From: JBNLAN01 sp050302175
GTDB lineage: Bacteria > Pseudomonadota > Zetaproteobacteria > Mariprofundales > Mariprofundaceae
Direction: 5' to 3'
Assembly (NCBI GenBank): GCA_050302175.1
Contig: JBNLAN010000010.1
Coordinates: 62,001-126,000, forward strand
Length of the DNA: 64,000 nt
The translations under genes were made by a program, and so were the position numbers. The notes beneath the pieces are model-generated. The model made no database searches and was not told where the DNA came from. It was given only the letters and a program-made list of their open reading frames with translations. Below, in pieces: positions 27,136 through 36,008 of the stretch (positions are counted from its first letter, which is position 1; every line of letters starts with the position of its first letter).

Positions 27136-28512
27136 TCACATCCGCGGCATCGGCGGCATACCGCCACCCATTCCGCCCATACCACCCATTTTTCCTGCCA
27201 GCGCGCGCATCATCTGCTTGCCCTTGCCACCCTTCATTTTCTTCATCATTTTTTGCATCTGGGTGAACTGTTTGAGCATGCGGTTGAGCTCCGGAACAGT
27301 GGTGCCCGAGCCTGCTGCGATACGGCGTTTGCGGCTGCCGTTAATGATACCGGGGCGCCCACGCTCAGTCGGCGTCATTGAATAGATCATCGCCCGCATG
27401 CGTTTCACCGGCTTGTCATCCACCTGCGCCAGCGCCTCGCCCGGCAATTTATTCATGCCCGGCATCATTTTCAGCATCTCGGCCATGCCGCCCATCTTCT
27501 GCATCTGCTCAAGTTGCTGGGCGAAATCCATCAGATCAAAACCGCCCTTCCTGAGCTTCTTGGTGAGCCGCTCCGCCTCTTCAAGATCGACGCTCTCCTG
27601 CACCTTCTCGACCAGACTGACAATATCACCCTGCCCAAGAATGCGCCCGGCCATACGCACCGGATCGAACTGCTCAAAGGCATCCAGCTTCTCGCCGGTA
27701 CCGATATAGCGAACCGGCACGCCGGTACTGTGCGCCACCGAGATGGCCGCACCACCGCGCACATCGGCATCGGTCTTGGTGAGAATGCAGCCGCTGAGCG
27801 TGAGCGACTCGTGGAACTGCTCGGCAATGGTGAGCGCGGTCTGGCCGATCATGGAGTCGAGTACCAGCAGCCGCTCGGACGGCTTCACGGCAGCCTCCAC
27901 CGCACGAATCTCGGCCATCAACTCCTCTTCCACCACCTGGCGGCCGGCGGTATCGAGAATCAGCACATGGTGACCGCCGCGACGTGCCTGATCGAGTGCC
28001 GACTTCGCCATCGCAGCAGCATTTTTGCCATCGCCTGCGAGGTAAGGTACGCCAGTCTGCCCGGCCAGCACCTGCAACTGCTCGCGCGCCGCCGGGCGTG
28101 TCGCATCCACCGAGGTCAGCGCCACCTTCTTGCCCTGCTTCTCCAAAAGCTTCGCCAGCTTGCCGGCGGTGGTGGTTTTACCCGCACCCTGCAGGCCACA
28201 AAGCAAAATCACCGAAGGGATTGCCGAGGTATCGAGTTCACGACGCTCTCCGCCGAGAATATCGGCCAGCACATCGTGCAGGATTTTGATAATCACCTGC
28301 CCCGGCTGCAGGCTCTTGGCCACATTGGCACCGAGCGCCCGCTCGCGCACCTCATTCATCAGGTGGCGAGCCACCGGCAATGCCACATCGGCCTCAAGCA
28401 TGGCCACGCGAAGCTCACGCAAAGCTGTATCGAGATCAGCCTCGGTGACACGCGCAGCCCCCCGCAGTTTATCGGAGAGTTGCGCAAACTTTTCGCTTAA
28501 TCGGTCAAACAT
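27136..28512 (-). CDS. ffh: Signal recognition particle GTPase Ffh
   Basis: A 458-residue protein that binds signal sequences and delivers ribosomes to the membrane. N domain 1-90; G domain with P-loop GLQGAGKTTT near residue 107 and VDATRPAAREQL; M domain with Met-rich segments and a Gly/Met-rich end. Several usually invariant G-domain positions differ: DTAGRQVVEEEL, LDSMIGQ and TKTDADVRGG, where most bacteria have DTAGRL, DAMTGQ and TKLDGDARGG. Confidence 0.95.
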   Translation of the reverse strand: MFDRLSEKFAQLSDKLRGAARVTEADLDTALRELRVAMLEADVALPVARHLMNEVRERALGANVAKSLQPGQVIIKILHDVLADILGGERRELDTSAIPSVILLCGLQGAGKTTTAGKLAKLLEKQGKKVALTSVDATRPAAREQLQVLAGQTGVPYLAGDGKNAAAMAKSALDQARRGGHHVLILDTAGRQVVEEELMAEIRAVEAAVKPSERLLVLDSMIGQTALTIAEQFHESLTLSGCILTKTDADVRGGAAISVAHSTGVPVRYIGTGEKLDAFEQFDPVRMAGRILGQGDIVSLVEKVQESVDLEEAERLTKKLRKGGFDLMDFAQQLEQMQKMGGMAEMLKMMPGMNKLPGEALAQVDDKPVKRMRAMIYSMTPTERGRPGIINGSRKRRIAAGSGTTVPELNRMLKQFTQMQKMMKKMKGGKGKQMMRALAGKMGGMGGMGGGMPPMPRM

Positions 28513-28589
28513 CTTTCTACCTTCATCTCATTCTCAAACAGACAGACGCTTTCGCGCCCCCCATTCGAAATATTCGAAACTTTCATTTC

Positions 28590-28763
28590 CTAATTATGCC
28601 GGTCGTGATGCGAACGCTCATGGCTATCATGATAATCACGATCCCCGCCGCCATCCCTGTGCGGCCCTGTCGAAATAGCCAGACAGCCGGACAATAGTGT
28701 GCCAAGCAGCATGAGAAGTATGATTCCAGACGTTGCTTTTAGCTTTTTTGAAGTGCTCGACAT
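28590..28763 (-). CDS. Small His/Asp-rich lipoprotein
   Basis: A 57-residue protein. The N-terminal signal (MSSTSKKLKATSG, then GIILLMLLGTLL) ends in the lipobox LSGC with Cys27. The mature part is only 31 residues, with six His and several Asp and Arg (DRDYHDSHERSHHDRHN), so metal binding is possible. GGAG lies 6 bases before the ATG. It stands alone between ffh and guaA. I recognise no family. Confidence 0.7.
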   Translation of the reverse strand: MSSTSKKLKATSGIILLMLLGTLLSGCLAISTGPHRDGGGDRDYHDSHERSHHDRHN

Positions 28764-28811
28764 CTTTATCTCCTTACGAATCGTTTCGGCCTACGAAAAC
28801 CATGCCGCCCA

Positions 28812-30359
28812 TTACTCCCACTCGATGGTGGCAGGCGGCTTGCCGGACACATCGTAGACCACACGGTTAATACCGCGCACCTCGTTGATAATGCGGTTCG
28901 ACACCTTCGCCAACAACGAGTGCGGCAACTCCGCCCAATGCGCAGTCATAAAGTCCTGCGTCTGGACTGCTCTAAGTGCCACTACCCACTCGTAGGTGCG
29001 GCCATCGCCCATCACACCGACCGAACGCACCGGAAGAAACACCACGAAGGCCTGGCTGGTCTTGTCGTACCAGCCGGAGGCGCGCAGCTCCTCGATAAAA
29101 ATCGCATCGGCCAGACGCAGGATATCGGCGTATTCCTTTTTGACTTCGCCAAGAATGCGCACGCCGAGCCCCGGGCCCGGGAAGGGATGGCGATACACCA
29201 TCTCGCGCGGCAAACCAAGCGCCACACCCAGCTCGCGCACCTCATCTTTGAACAGATCGCGCAGCGGCTCCAAGAGCTTCAGATGCAACGTATCAGGAAG
29301 ACCGCCCACGTTGTGATGGCTCTTGATGGTGTGCGCTTTTTTGGTTTTGGAACCTGCCGATTCGATCACGTCCGGATAGATGGTGCCCTGCGCCAGCCAT
29401 TTGGCTTTCGGAAGCTTCTCGGCCTCTTCCTGGAAAATATGCACGAATTCGCGGCCGATAATTTTGCGCTTGGCTTCGGGGTCGGACTCGCCCGCCAGCG
29501 CGGAAAGAAAACGGTCAGCAGCATCGACATGATCAACCTTCACGCCGAGATTACCGGCGAAGGTCTCCATTACCTGCTTGGCTTCATTGAGACGCAGCAG
29601 ACCATTGTCCACGAAAATACAGGTGAGCTGGTCGCCGATGGCGCGCTGCAAAAGAGCCGCCGCCACCGATGAGTCCACACCGCCGGAGAGGCCAAGAATC
29701 ACCTCATCGTCTCCGACCTGCTCACGAATATGCGCCACCGCCTCGTCGATAAAATGCGGCATGGTCCACTCGCGGCCGCAACCACAGATTTCGTGCACGA
29801 AACGGGAGAGGAGTGCCTTGCCCTGATGCGTGTGAGTCACTTCCGGATGGAACTGCACTGCATAGAAGCGGCGCTCTTCGTCGGCCATGCCGGAGATCGG
29901 GGTGGAGTCGTTGGAGCAGATCACATGGAAACCATCCGGCAGACTTGCCACCTTGTCGCCGTGACTCATCCAGACATCCAACACACCACCCTCGCGATCC
30001 TCGATACCCTTGAGTAACGCAGAGTTGCCGCTGGTCAGTACTTCAGCATAACCGAATTCGCGTACATGGCCTGTCTCCACCGCACCGCCCAGTTGCACCG
30101 CCATGGTATGCATACCGTAGCAGATGCCGAGCACCGGCACACCAAGCTCGAACACCACCTGAGGCGCCTTCGGAGTCTCCTCCTCGTATACGGAATTGGG
30201 GCCGCCGGAGAGAATGATGCCGGCAGGAGCAAAGGCACGGATATCTTCGGCAGACATGTCCCACGGGTGCAGCTCGGAATAGACTTCGGCCTCGCGCACA
30301 CGCCGCGCAATCAGCTGCGTGTACTGGGAACCGAAATCAAGAATCAGTATTTTTTCCAA
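28812..30359 (-). CDS. guaA: GMP synthase (glutamine-hydrolysing)
   Basis: A 515-residue enzyme turning XMP into GMP. The amidotransferase nucleophile is in GICYGMH (usually GICYGMQ), with FHPEVTHT as the His/Glu part. The ATP-pyrophosphatase loop is LSGGVDSS near residue 226, and the C-terminal dimer domain ends in PATIEWE. The start is TTG at 30359; its GGTGG ribosome binding site is supplied by the end of a CACAGAG repeat. Confidence 0.97.
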   Translation of the reverse strand: MEKILILDFGSQYTQLIARRVREAEVYSELHPWDMSAEDIRAFAPAGIILSGGPNSVYEEETPKAPQVVFELGVPVLGICYGMHTMAVQLGGAVETGHVREFGYAEVLTSGNSALLKGIEDREGGVLDVWMSHGDKVASLPDGFHVICSNDSTPISGMADEERRFYAVQFHPEVTHTHQGKALLSRFVHEICGCGREWTMPHFIDEAVAHIREQVGDDEVILGLSGGVDSSVAAALLQRAIGDQLTCIFVDNGLLRLNEAKQVMETFAGNLGVKVDHVDAADRFLSALAGESDPEAKRKIIGREFVHIFQEEAEKLPKAKWLAQGTIYPDVIESAGSKTKKAHTIKSHHNVGGLPDTLHLKLLEPLRDLFKDEVRELGVALGLPREMVYRHPFPGPGLGVRILGEVKKEYADILRLADAIFIEELRASGWYDKTSQAFVVFLPVRSVGVMGDGRTYEWVVALRAVQTQDFMTAHWAELPHSLLAKVSNRIINEVRGINRVVYDVSGKPPATIEWE

Positions 30360-30363
30360 TGTA

Positions 30364-30434
30364 TTACCACCGAGACACAGAGACGCAGAGGAATAGAGAA
30401 TCGAATCTCTGCACTCTGCGCCTCCATGGTTAAT
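30364..30434. repeat. CACAGAG-type palindromic intergenic repeat, copy 3
   Basis: Arms TTACCACCGAGACACAGAG and CTCTGCGCCTCCATGGTTAA. It fills almost the whole gap between guaB and guaA and abuts the guaA start codon. Confidence 0.8.
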
Positions 30435-30438
30435 TATT

Positions 30439-31914
30439 TCAGGATTCGAACCTGTAGTTAGGCGCCTCTTCTGTAATGGTCACATCATGCACATGCGACT
30501 CGCGCAGTCCCGCACCGGTGATCTTCACGAACTTGGCGCGCTCGTGAAAATCGACAATGCTCGCAGCTCCCGTATAGCCCATGGCAGCACGCAGACCACC
30601 CACCAGCTGGTGCAGGATATCGGTAAGCTGTCCCTTGTAGGCCACGCGGCCTTCGATCCCTTCCGGAACCAGCTTCATCGCCTCATCCACATCACCCTGG
30701 AAGTAGCGATCCTTCGATCCCTTCTTCATGGCACCGATCGAGCCCATGCCGCGGTAGGCCTTGTAGGTGCGGCCCTGGTAGAGAATTTTCTCGCCGGGTG
30801 CCTCCTCGGTGCCGGCAAACATGGAACCGAACATGCAGCAGGAAGCGCCTGCCGCCATCGCCTTGGCAAAATCGCCGGAGAATTTGATACCGCCATCGCC
30901 AATAATCGGTACACCTGCATCTTTGGCCGCTGCCGCGCACTGCATGATGGCGGTCAGTTGCGGCACGCCCACGCCGGCCACGATACGGGTGGTGCAGATT
31001 GAGCCCGGCCCGATACCCACCTTTACGCCGTCTGCGCCCACTTTAATCAAATCACGCGTCGCCTCAGGCGTGGCCACATTGCCGCCAATCACCTGAATGG
31101 CATCGCCGTGCTGTTTCTTGATTTCGCACACCTGATCGATCACGCCTTTGGAGTGGCCATGCGCGGTATCCACCACAACCACATCGAGGCCGGCGGCGAG
31201 CAGGGCCTCGAAACGCTGCATCTCCTTATCACCCACACCAATGGCAGCAGCCACCAGCAACCGACCAAGATCGTCGCGCACCGCTTTCGGGAAGGCGGAG
31301 GCCTTCTCGATATCGCGCACGGTCATCATGCCGACAAGCTGATCATCTTTGCCCAGTACCGGGAGTTTCTCGATGCGGTGCTCGCGAAACAGATTCTTGC
31401 AGAAATCGATATCGGCACCCTGCTTAACGGTGACCAAACGATCACGCGGGGTCATCATTTCAGAAACCAGTTTCTTGCTGTCCGATTCAAAGCGGATATC
31501 GCGATTGGTGATAATGCCGCAGACTTTCCCTGAAGCATCTAGCACCGGGTAGCCGGAAAAGCCATTCTCTGCAGAAAGCTTGTGTATCTGCGCCAGCGTC
31601 ATATCCGCGGTTACGGTCAGCGGCTCCTGCACCACTCCCGCTTCATAACGCTTCACACGCTTCACTTCAGCAGCCTGCTCGGCCAAAGTCAGATTCTTGT
31701 GAATCACACCGATCCCGCCTTCCTGCGCCAAGGCAATTGCAGTGGCAGATTCGGTAACGGTATCCATGGCTGCGGACACTACGGGAATATTCAGCTTGAT
31801 CTTTTTAGTGAACCAGGAGGAGGTCTCCACCGTTTTCGGCATCACAGAGCTGGCCTGAGGCACCAGCAACACATCATCAAATGTCAGACCTTCTTCGAGT
31901 TTGTGATCGCTCAT
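30439..31914 (-). CDS. guaB: IMP dehydrogenase
   Basis: A 491-residue enzyme oxidising IMP to XMP. The catalytic Cys is in GPGSICTTRIV near residue 306; two CBS domains lie at about 95-205; the flap and end segments GMGSIGAMKKGSKDRY and LVGGLRAAMGYTGA are present. GGAGG precedes the ATG. guaA follows. Confidence 0.97.
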   Translation of the reverse strand: MSDHKLEEGLTFDDVLLVPQASSVMPKTVETSSWFTKKIKLNIPVVSAAMDTVTESATAIALAQEGGIGVIHKNLTLAEQAAEVKRVKRYEAGVVQEPLTVTADMTLAQIHKLSAENGFSGYPVLDASGKVCGIITNRDIRFESDSKKLVSEMMTPRDRLVTVKQGADIDFCKNLFREHRIEKLPVLGKDDQLVGMMTVRDIEKASAFPKAVRDDLGRLLVAAAIGVGDKEMQRFEALLAAGLDVVVVDTAHGHSKGVIDQVCEIKKQHGDAIQVIGGNVATPEATRDLIKVGADGVKVGIGPGSICTTRIVAGVGVPQLTAIMQCAAAAKDAGVPIIGDGGIKFSGDFAKAMAAGASCCMFGSMFAGTEEAPGEKILYQGRTYKAYRGMGSIGAMKKGSKDRYFQGDVDEAMKLVPEGIEGRVAYKGQLTDILHQLVGGLRAAMGYTGAASIVDFHERAKFVKITGAGLRESHVHDVTITEEAPNYRFES

Positions 31915-32065
31915 GCTGCGATTACCTCCTGATGAAAGCGCCGCATCCTAGCGCATCTGCGTGACACCTGAAAGAGACGCTGTATTCGAACCCTTATGCC
32001 CGCGTGTCACAGTTTAGCCACACCCGTGCCCCATAAATATCACAAAACACCAGCAGTCTACGCAC

Positions 32066-32872
32066 ATGCTTAAGGTGCGCTCCATTTTTCTATCGGATAT
32101 TCATTTGGGCACGCGCTCGTGTCAGGCTGAACGGCTGCTTGGATTTTTACGCGAATACGAATCCGAAAACACGTTTCTAATCGGTGACATTATCGATTTC
32201 TGGTGTATGAATCGAAGCATCCAGTGGTCGAATGCGCAAAATACCGTCATCCAGAAGCTTTTGAGGCGCGCACGGCATGGCGAAAACATTATCTTCATTC
32301 CCGGCAACCATGATGAGGCCTTGCGCGACTATACCGGCATCACCTTTGGCGGTATAAAAGTTGAGGAGGAGTTCGTTCACGCCACTGCCGACGGCAGGCA
32401 TTTCCTGCTCGTGCATGGCGATGCATACGACCAGGTCATACGTTATCACCGCTGGATCGCTATCCTCGGTGATATCGGCTACGACCTGCTGGTTCGCATC
32501 AACGGCATCCTCTCCTGGTGTCGCAGGCAACTGCACATATCCGGCTACTGGTCTTTGGCCGGTTACGCCAAACGTCGCATAAAATCAGCACTGCAGTTTA
32601 TTTTCGATTTCGAAAACGCCGTGACTCACGCGGCCAAGAATCGCGGCCTGGACGGTGTGATCTGCGGCCATATCCACTGGGCAACCCTCCGCGAAATTGA
32701 CGGCATCACCTATGCCAATTGCGGTGACTGGGTGGATAGCTGCACCGCCATCGTCGAACACCTGGATGGCCGGCTGGAACTGATCGAATGGCAAGAGCCA
32801 GAGCACCCTTCTCATCCCACCCCAACAACCGATACCACATTACTGGACAAGGAGCATGCATGCGTATCCTGA
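32066..32872 (+). CDS. LpxH-like UDP-2,3-diacylglucosamine diphosphatase / metallophosphoesterase
   Basis: A 268-residue calcineurin-fold phosphoesterase with metal motifs SDIHLGT, GDIIDFW, PGNHDE, LVHGDAYD and CGHIHWA. Members hydrolyse the pyrophosphate of UDP-2,3-diacylglucosamine in lipid A synthesis, but paralogues with other substrates exist. It overlaps the following glycosyltransferase by 13 bases and shares an operon with dgkA, so a lipid or envelope role is likely. The ribosome binding site is weak. Confidence 0.78.
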   Translation: MLKVRSIFLSDIHLGTRSCQAERLLGFLREYESENTFLIGDIIDFWCMNRSIQWSNAQNTVIQKLLRRARHGENIIFIPGNHDEALRDYTGITFGGIKVEEEFVHATADGRHFLLVHGDAYDQVIRYHRWIAILGDIGYDLLVRINGILSWCRRQLHISGYWSLAGYAKRRIKSALQFIFDFENAVTHAAKNRGLDGVICGHIHWATLREIDGITYANCGDWVDSCTAIVEHLDGRLELIEWQEPEHPSHPTPTTDTTLLDKEHACVS

Positions 32873-33996
32873 TGGTTTCCGATGTTTATTTCCCGCGTGT
32901 CAACGGCGTGTCATCGGCGGTCAATACCTACCGACGCACCCTGCTGAACGAAGGCATTGAAATACGGCTGGTTGCGCCCGATTACGGAGAAACCACCGAA
33001 GATGAAAGCTGGATCACCCGCGTACCGTCACGACCTGTGCCGCGCGACCCTGAGGATCGCATCATGCGCTGGTCGGCACTGGTCAAAGCGGTGGAAAAGG
33101 AGGCCGAATCGTGCGACCTGATCCACGTACAGACACCTTTTCTCGCACACTACGCTGCCGCCAAAGTGGCTCGCAAACTGAAGCTTCCACTGATCCTGAG
33201 CTACCACACCCTGTTCGAAGAGTATTTTCACCATTACATCCCTTTCCTTCCGGCCACCTTCCTAAAAGCCATCGCACGCCGCATTTCTCGAAACCAGTGC
33301 AATGAGGTGGACAGCGTTATCGTGCCATCCACCGCCATGCAGGAGCGCCTGCAGGACTATGGCGTGAAAAAAACGATGCAGATACTCCCCACCGGAATTC
33401 CGCTGGATAAATTCAATGCCGGTGACGGTCTCCGTTTCCGGAAACAACACAATATATCGCCGCAGCGTCCGATTGCGCTGTTTGTCGGGCGCGTCGCATA
33501 CGAAAAAAATATCGGCTTTTTGCTGGAAAGCCTGGAGATCGCCCGCCTGAGAATGCCGGACATCCTACTCATCGTCACGGGTGACGGCCCAGCGCTCGAA
33601 TACCTGCGGCGTGAAGCGCATCATCGGCAGCTGGACGACAATGTGCTGTTTCTCGGCTACATGGATCGCCTGCGCGAATTACCGGACTGCTATGCATCTG
33701 CCAACGTCTTCGTGTTTGCTTCGCGCACGGAAACACAGGGATTGGTGCTGATCGAGGCAATGGCCATGGGTGTGCCGGTTGTTGCACTTTCCAGAATGGG
33801 TACCACCGACATTCTGGCGGCGCGTCGCGGCGCCGTGGTTCCGGATGACGATCCTGAGATATTTGCGCATGAACTGACTGCATTGCTGCAAGACCCGGAC
33901 CGACAGGAAAAACTGGCGCAGGAAGCCCGGGAGCATGCTCGCCGCTGGGATGAAACAGTACTGGCCCGCCGCCTGGCCGCCGTTTATCGCAGTTAA
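32860..33996 (+). CDS. GT4-family glycosyltransferase
   Basis: A 378-residue GT-B fold enzyme. MRILMVSDVYFPRVNGVS starts the N-terminal domain; the donor-binding part has FVGRVAYEKN near residue 205 and the ETQGLVLIEAMAMG motif near 295. The start at 32860 has AGGAG 5 bases upstream; the longer frame lies inside the previous gene. Such enzymes often mannosylate or glucosylate lipids. Sugar and acceptor are unknown. Confidence 0.87.
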   Translation: MRILMVSDVYFPRVNGVSSAVNTYRRTLLNEGIEIRLVAPDYGETTEDESWITRVPSRPVPRDPEDRIMRWSALVKAVEKEAESCDLIHVQTPFLAHYAAAKVARKLKLPLILSYHTLFEEYFHHYIPFLPATFLKAIARRISRNQCNEVDSVIVPSTAMQERLQDYGVKKTMQILPTGIPLDKFNAGDGLRFRKQHNISPQRPIALFVGRVAYEKNIGFLLESLEIARLRMPDILLIVTGDGPALEYLRREAHHRQLDDNVLFLGYMDRLRELPDCYASANVFVFASRTETQGLVLIEAMAMGVPVVALSRMGTTDILAARRGAVVPDDDPEIFAHELTALLQDPDRQEKLAQEAREHARRWDETVLARRLAAVYRS

Positions 33997-34008
33997 AGGA
34001 TCCCCTGT

Positions 34009-34380
34009 ATGACCGAGAGCCCGTTCAAAGGGAAAACAGGGCTGCGCCGCATATGGAATGCCTTCAATTATTCACTGGCCGGCTTACGTGCCGCCTTCAG
34101 GCATGAAGATGCATTCCGACAGGAGGCCATCCTCGCCACCATTCTGTTGCCACTGGCCTTTTGGTTCAATGTGTCGGCCAGTGAACGCACGCTGATGGTT
34201 TTTTCCATCCTGCTCGTTCTCATTGTCGAATTACTGAATTCGGCGATAGAAGCCACCGTCGACCGCATTTCGCTGGACAACCACCGTCTGGCCAAACGCG
34301 CCAAGGATATCGGCAGCGCCGCAGTATTCATCGCCCTGCTCAATGTGGTCATGGTATGGGGTCTTATCCTGGTCGGCTGA
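34009..34380 (+). CDS. dgkA: Diacylglycerol kinase
   Basis: A 123-residue integral membrane kinase that returns diacylglycerol to phosphatidic acid. The signature VELLNSAIEATVDR lies at about 73-86, with three membrane helices and the N-terminal amphipathic AFNYSLAGL segment. It is the last gene of its operon, followed by a terminator. Confidence 0.95.
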   Translation: MTESPFKGKTGLRRIWNAFNYSLAGLRAAFRHEDAFRQEAILATILLPLAFWFNVSASERTLMVFSILLVLIVELLNSAIEATVDRISLDNHRLAKRAKDIGSAAVFIALLNVVMVWGLILVG

Positions 34381-34447
34381 TGAATGCCTGATACAGTGGA
34401 ACCGTCCGGCGACTGAAGGCGGGCAGGTATGAGATTTGCAATACACA

Positions 34448-34472
34448 GGGGCGCCGAAGCGCCCCCTTTTTT
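34448..34472 (+). terminator. Terminator after dgkA
   Basis: GGGGCGC and GCGCCCC pair around a CGAA tetraloop, followed by CCTTTTTT. Confidence 0.9.
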
Positions 34473-34503
34473 ACCAAAACGAGGTACCCCTCGCCGGCTA
34501 ACC

Positions 34504-35769
34504 TCAAGGGCAGGCCCCGCAATCAGCATCATTCTGACAATCAGGCGCAGGACCTGTGATCGCAAAGCTGATCTGGAAAAGTGGATTATCAACAGTATCT
34601 TCGTTCCATTGACTGTTCCTTTGAGGGTTATCATTATTAAAACCACTCGGACACATCAAGGTATTTGTGCTGCCATCAGTGGCCGTTCCCGAACCGGGAT
34701 GCATGAGTGACATCACATGCCCCAATTCGTGTGCCAAATGTGTGAAGTCGACGCCAAAGTCGGCATTTTCATCACTACTAACAATTTTGGCACTCGCCTG
34801 ACCGGAAGAAACGGTACCACCTCCTCCCCACAGCGTTTGTGGATCAAATTCGTTTACAAAAAATACCTCGATGCAATCATCTTCATCAACGGTCGCTAAC
34901 AACCCGGTCAACTCATCCATTGAGAAGGTCCCGTATTGAGGCTCCTGAATCGTTATCCAGTCACGCACTTCAAAAATCACGTCGGCCTTACGCCATTGCG
35001 TGTCTGCCCCCGGCATTCCGAAATTCAGGCCATCCCCGGAAAACGACGGGGAAGATGAAAAGCAGGTTCCCGGTGTTTCGATTCGAACAGGCTGCACGCA
35101 CAACTTACGTACTGCCTCGATATAAAAGCCTACAACAATATCAACGGGGATTAATTCTGTAGAAAGGCGGTAATCCCTGGTTTTCAATTTTGCAGTAGTG
35201 CCTGGATTCAAGCGCCACTGAATATCACCTTTCATTCGGGTCGGCTTCTTTGAATCGCTTGCATTGTTCGCAATCGCCTTCGCCATCGCTTCTTTATCCA
35301 AAGTCAGGCTGAAATCAATACTGGCCGGCTGCGTTAAGGTAGGATAAACGTGCTGTTCCGGGGTTACTTTCAGATTCGAAAACTCCCGAAACCATGGGAC
35401 GTCAACCTGTCCCTTCACCTTCCCCGCAAGTACACCATTCTCTACGTCATATTTTATGGCGCTGTTATGTTTGCCGACAAAACCGAATACTCCCGTATTT
35501 TGTCGTTGCGGCGATTTTGGCTTTTCCATAAGGATTAAAGTTTGGTCGACTTTAAACAGAGCCAGTGTAATGGATACGATCTTCGCCTGATTTCTTTCAT
35601 TGATGCGAATATGCGCATTCAGTTTTCCGGAAACTCTCTGTTTAGCGTCTACAGTAACGAGCGTCGCTTGAACATCATCGCTAACGATCATTTCCAGAGC
35701 CTCTTTCGAAAAAGCATCAGCGGGAAAAATAAAAGCGCATAGAAATAGCGCCACAATAACATTTTTCAT
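34504..35769 (-). CDS. Secreted zinc metalloprotease, metzincin-like
   Basis: A 421-residue exported protein. A signal peptide ends near residue 20 (PADAF). A large N-terminal part without a recognised domain is followed by the zinc site HELGHVMSLMH (His347, Glu348, His351, His357). The usual metzincin Gly at the eighth position is Ser. A Met in NTLMCPS downstream could be the Met-turn. The last residues hold several Cys (CQNDADCGAC). GGAGG lies 10 bases before the ATG. The gene stands alone, and its base composition looks lower in GC than its neighbours, so it may be acquired. The substrate is unknown. Confidence 0.75.
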   Translation of the reverse strand: MKNVIVALFLCAFIFPADAFSKEALEMIVSDDVQATLVTVDAKQRVSGKLNAHIRINERNQAKIVSITLALFKVDQTLILMEKPKSPQRQNTGVFGFVGKHNSAIKYDVENGVLAGKVKGQVDVPWFREFSNLKVTPEQHVYPTLTQPASIDFSLTLDKEAMAKAIANNASDSKKPTRMKGDIQWRLNPGTTAKLKTRDYRLSTELIPVDIVVGFYIEAVRKLCVQPVRIETPGTCFSSSPSFSGDGLNFGMPGADTQWRKADVIFEVRDWITIQEPQYGTFSMDELTGLLATVDEDDCIEVFFVNEFDPQTLWGGGGTVSSGQASAKIVSSDENADFGVDFTHLAHELGHVMSLMHPGSGTATDGSTNTLMCPSGFNNDNPQRNSQWNEDTVDNPLFQISFAITGPAPDCQNDADCGACP

Positions 35770-35960
35770 GATTTTTAATCCTCCACATAGATAACTGACA
35801 CACATACGTGTGAACGACCCTCAGTATGTTCAGTGTTTATTTCCCATATGCAGTGTGGTTTATCTCTAGTCGACATGTCAAGTTGATACGGAATAATCCC
35901 GTCACTTTGAGAGAGATAATATTCTAAAAAATGTGTCAGAGGGGTTGTATTTACCACGTC

Positions 35961-35987
35961 AAAGGGGGCGCATGATGCGCCCCCTCT
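35961..35987 (-). terminator. Terminator after nifJ
   Basis: A near-perfect palindrome AGGGGGCGCATGATGCGCCCCCT with TTT on the minus-strand exit side. It may work in both directions. The 190 bases between it and the metalloprotease start are AT-rich with no supported ORF. Confidence 0.75.
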
Positions 35988-36008
35988 CTGTTTTGGATAT
36001 AAGCCCGA

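Noticed and set aside
26345..27385. Plus-strand frame of 346 codons rich in Phe, Arg and Ser
   Set aside because: Shadow of the low-complexity Ala/Glu tail of rpsP and neighbours; its composition is explained by reading GAG/GCT repeats backwards.
31915..32065. Divergent promoter region between guaB and the LpxH-like gene
   Set aside because: Promoters must exist here, but no pair of hexamers with good spacing stands out on either strand, so none is listed.
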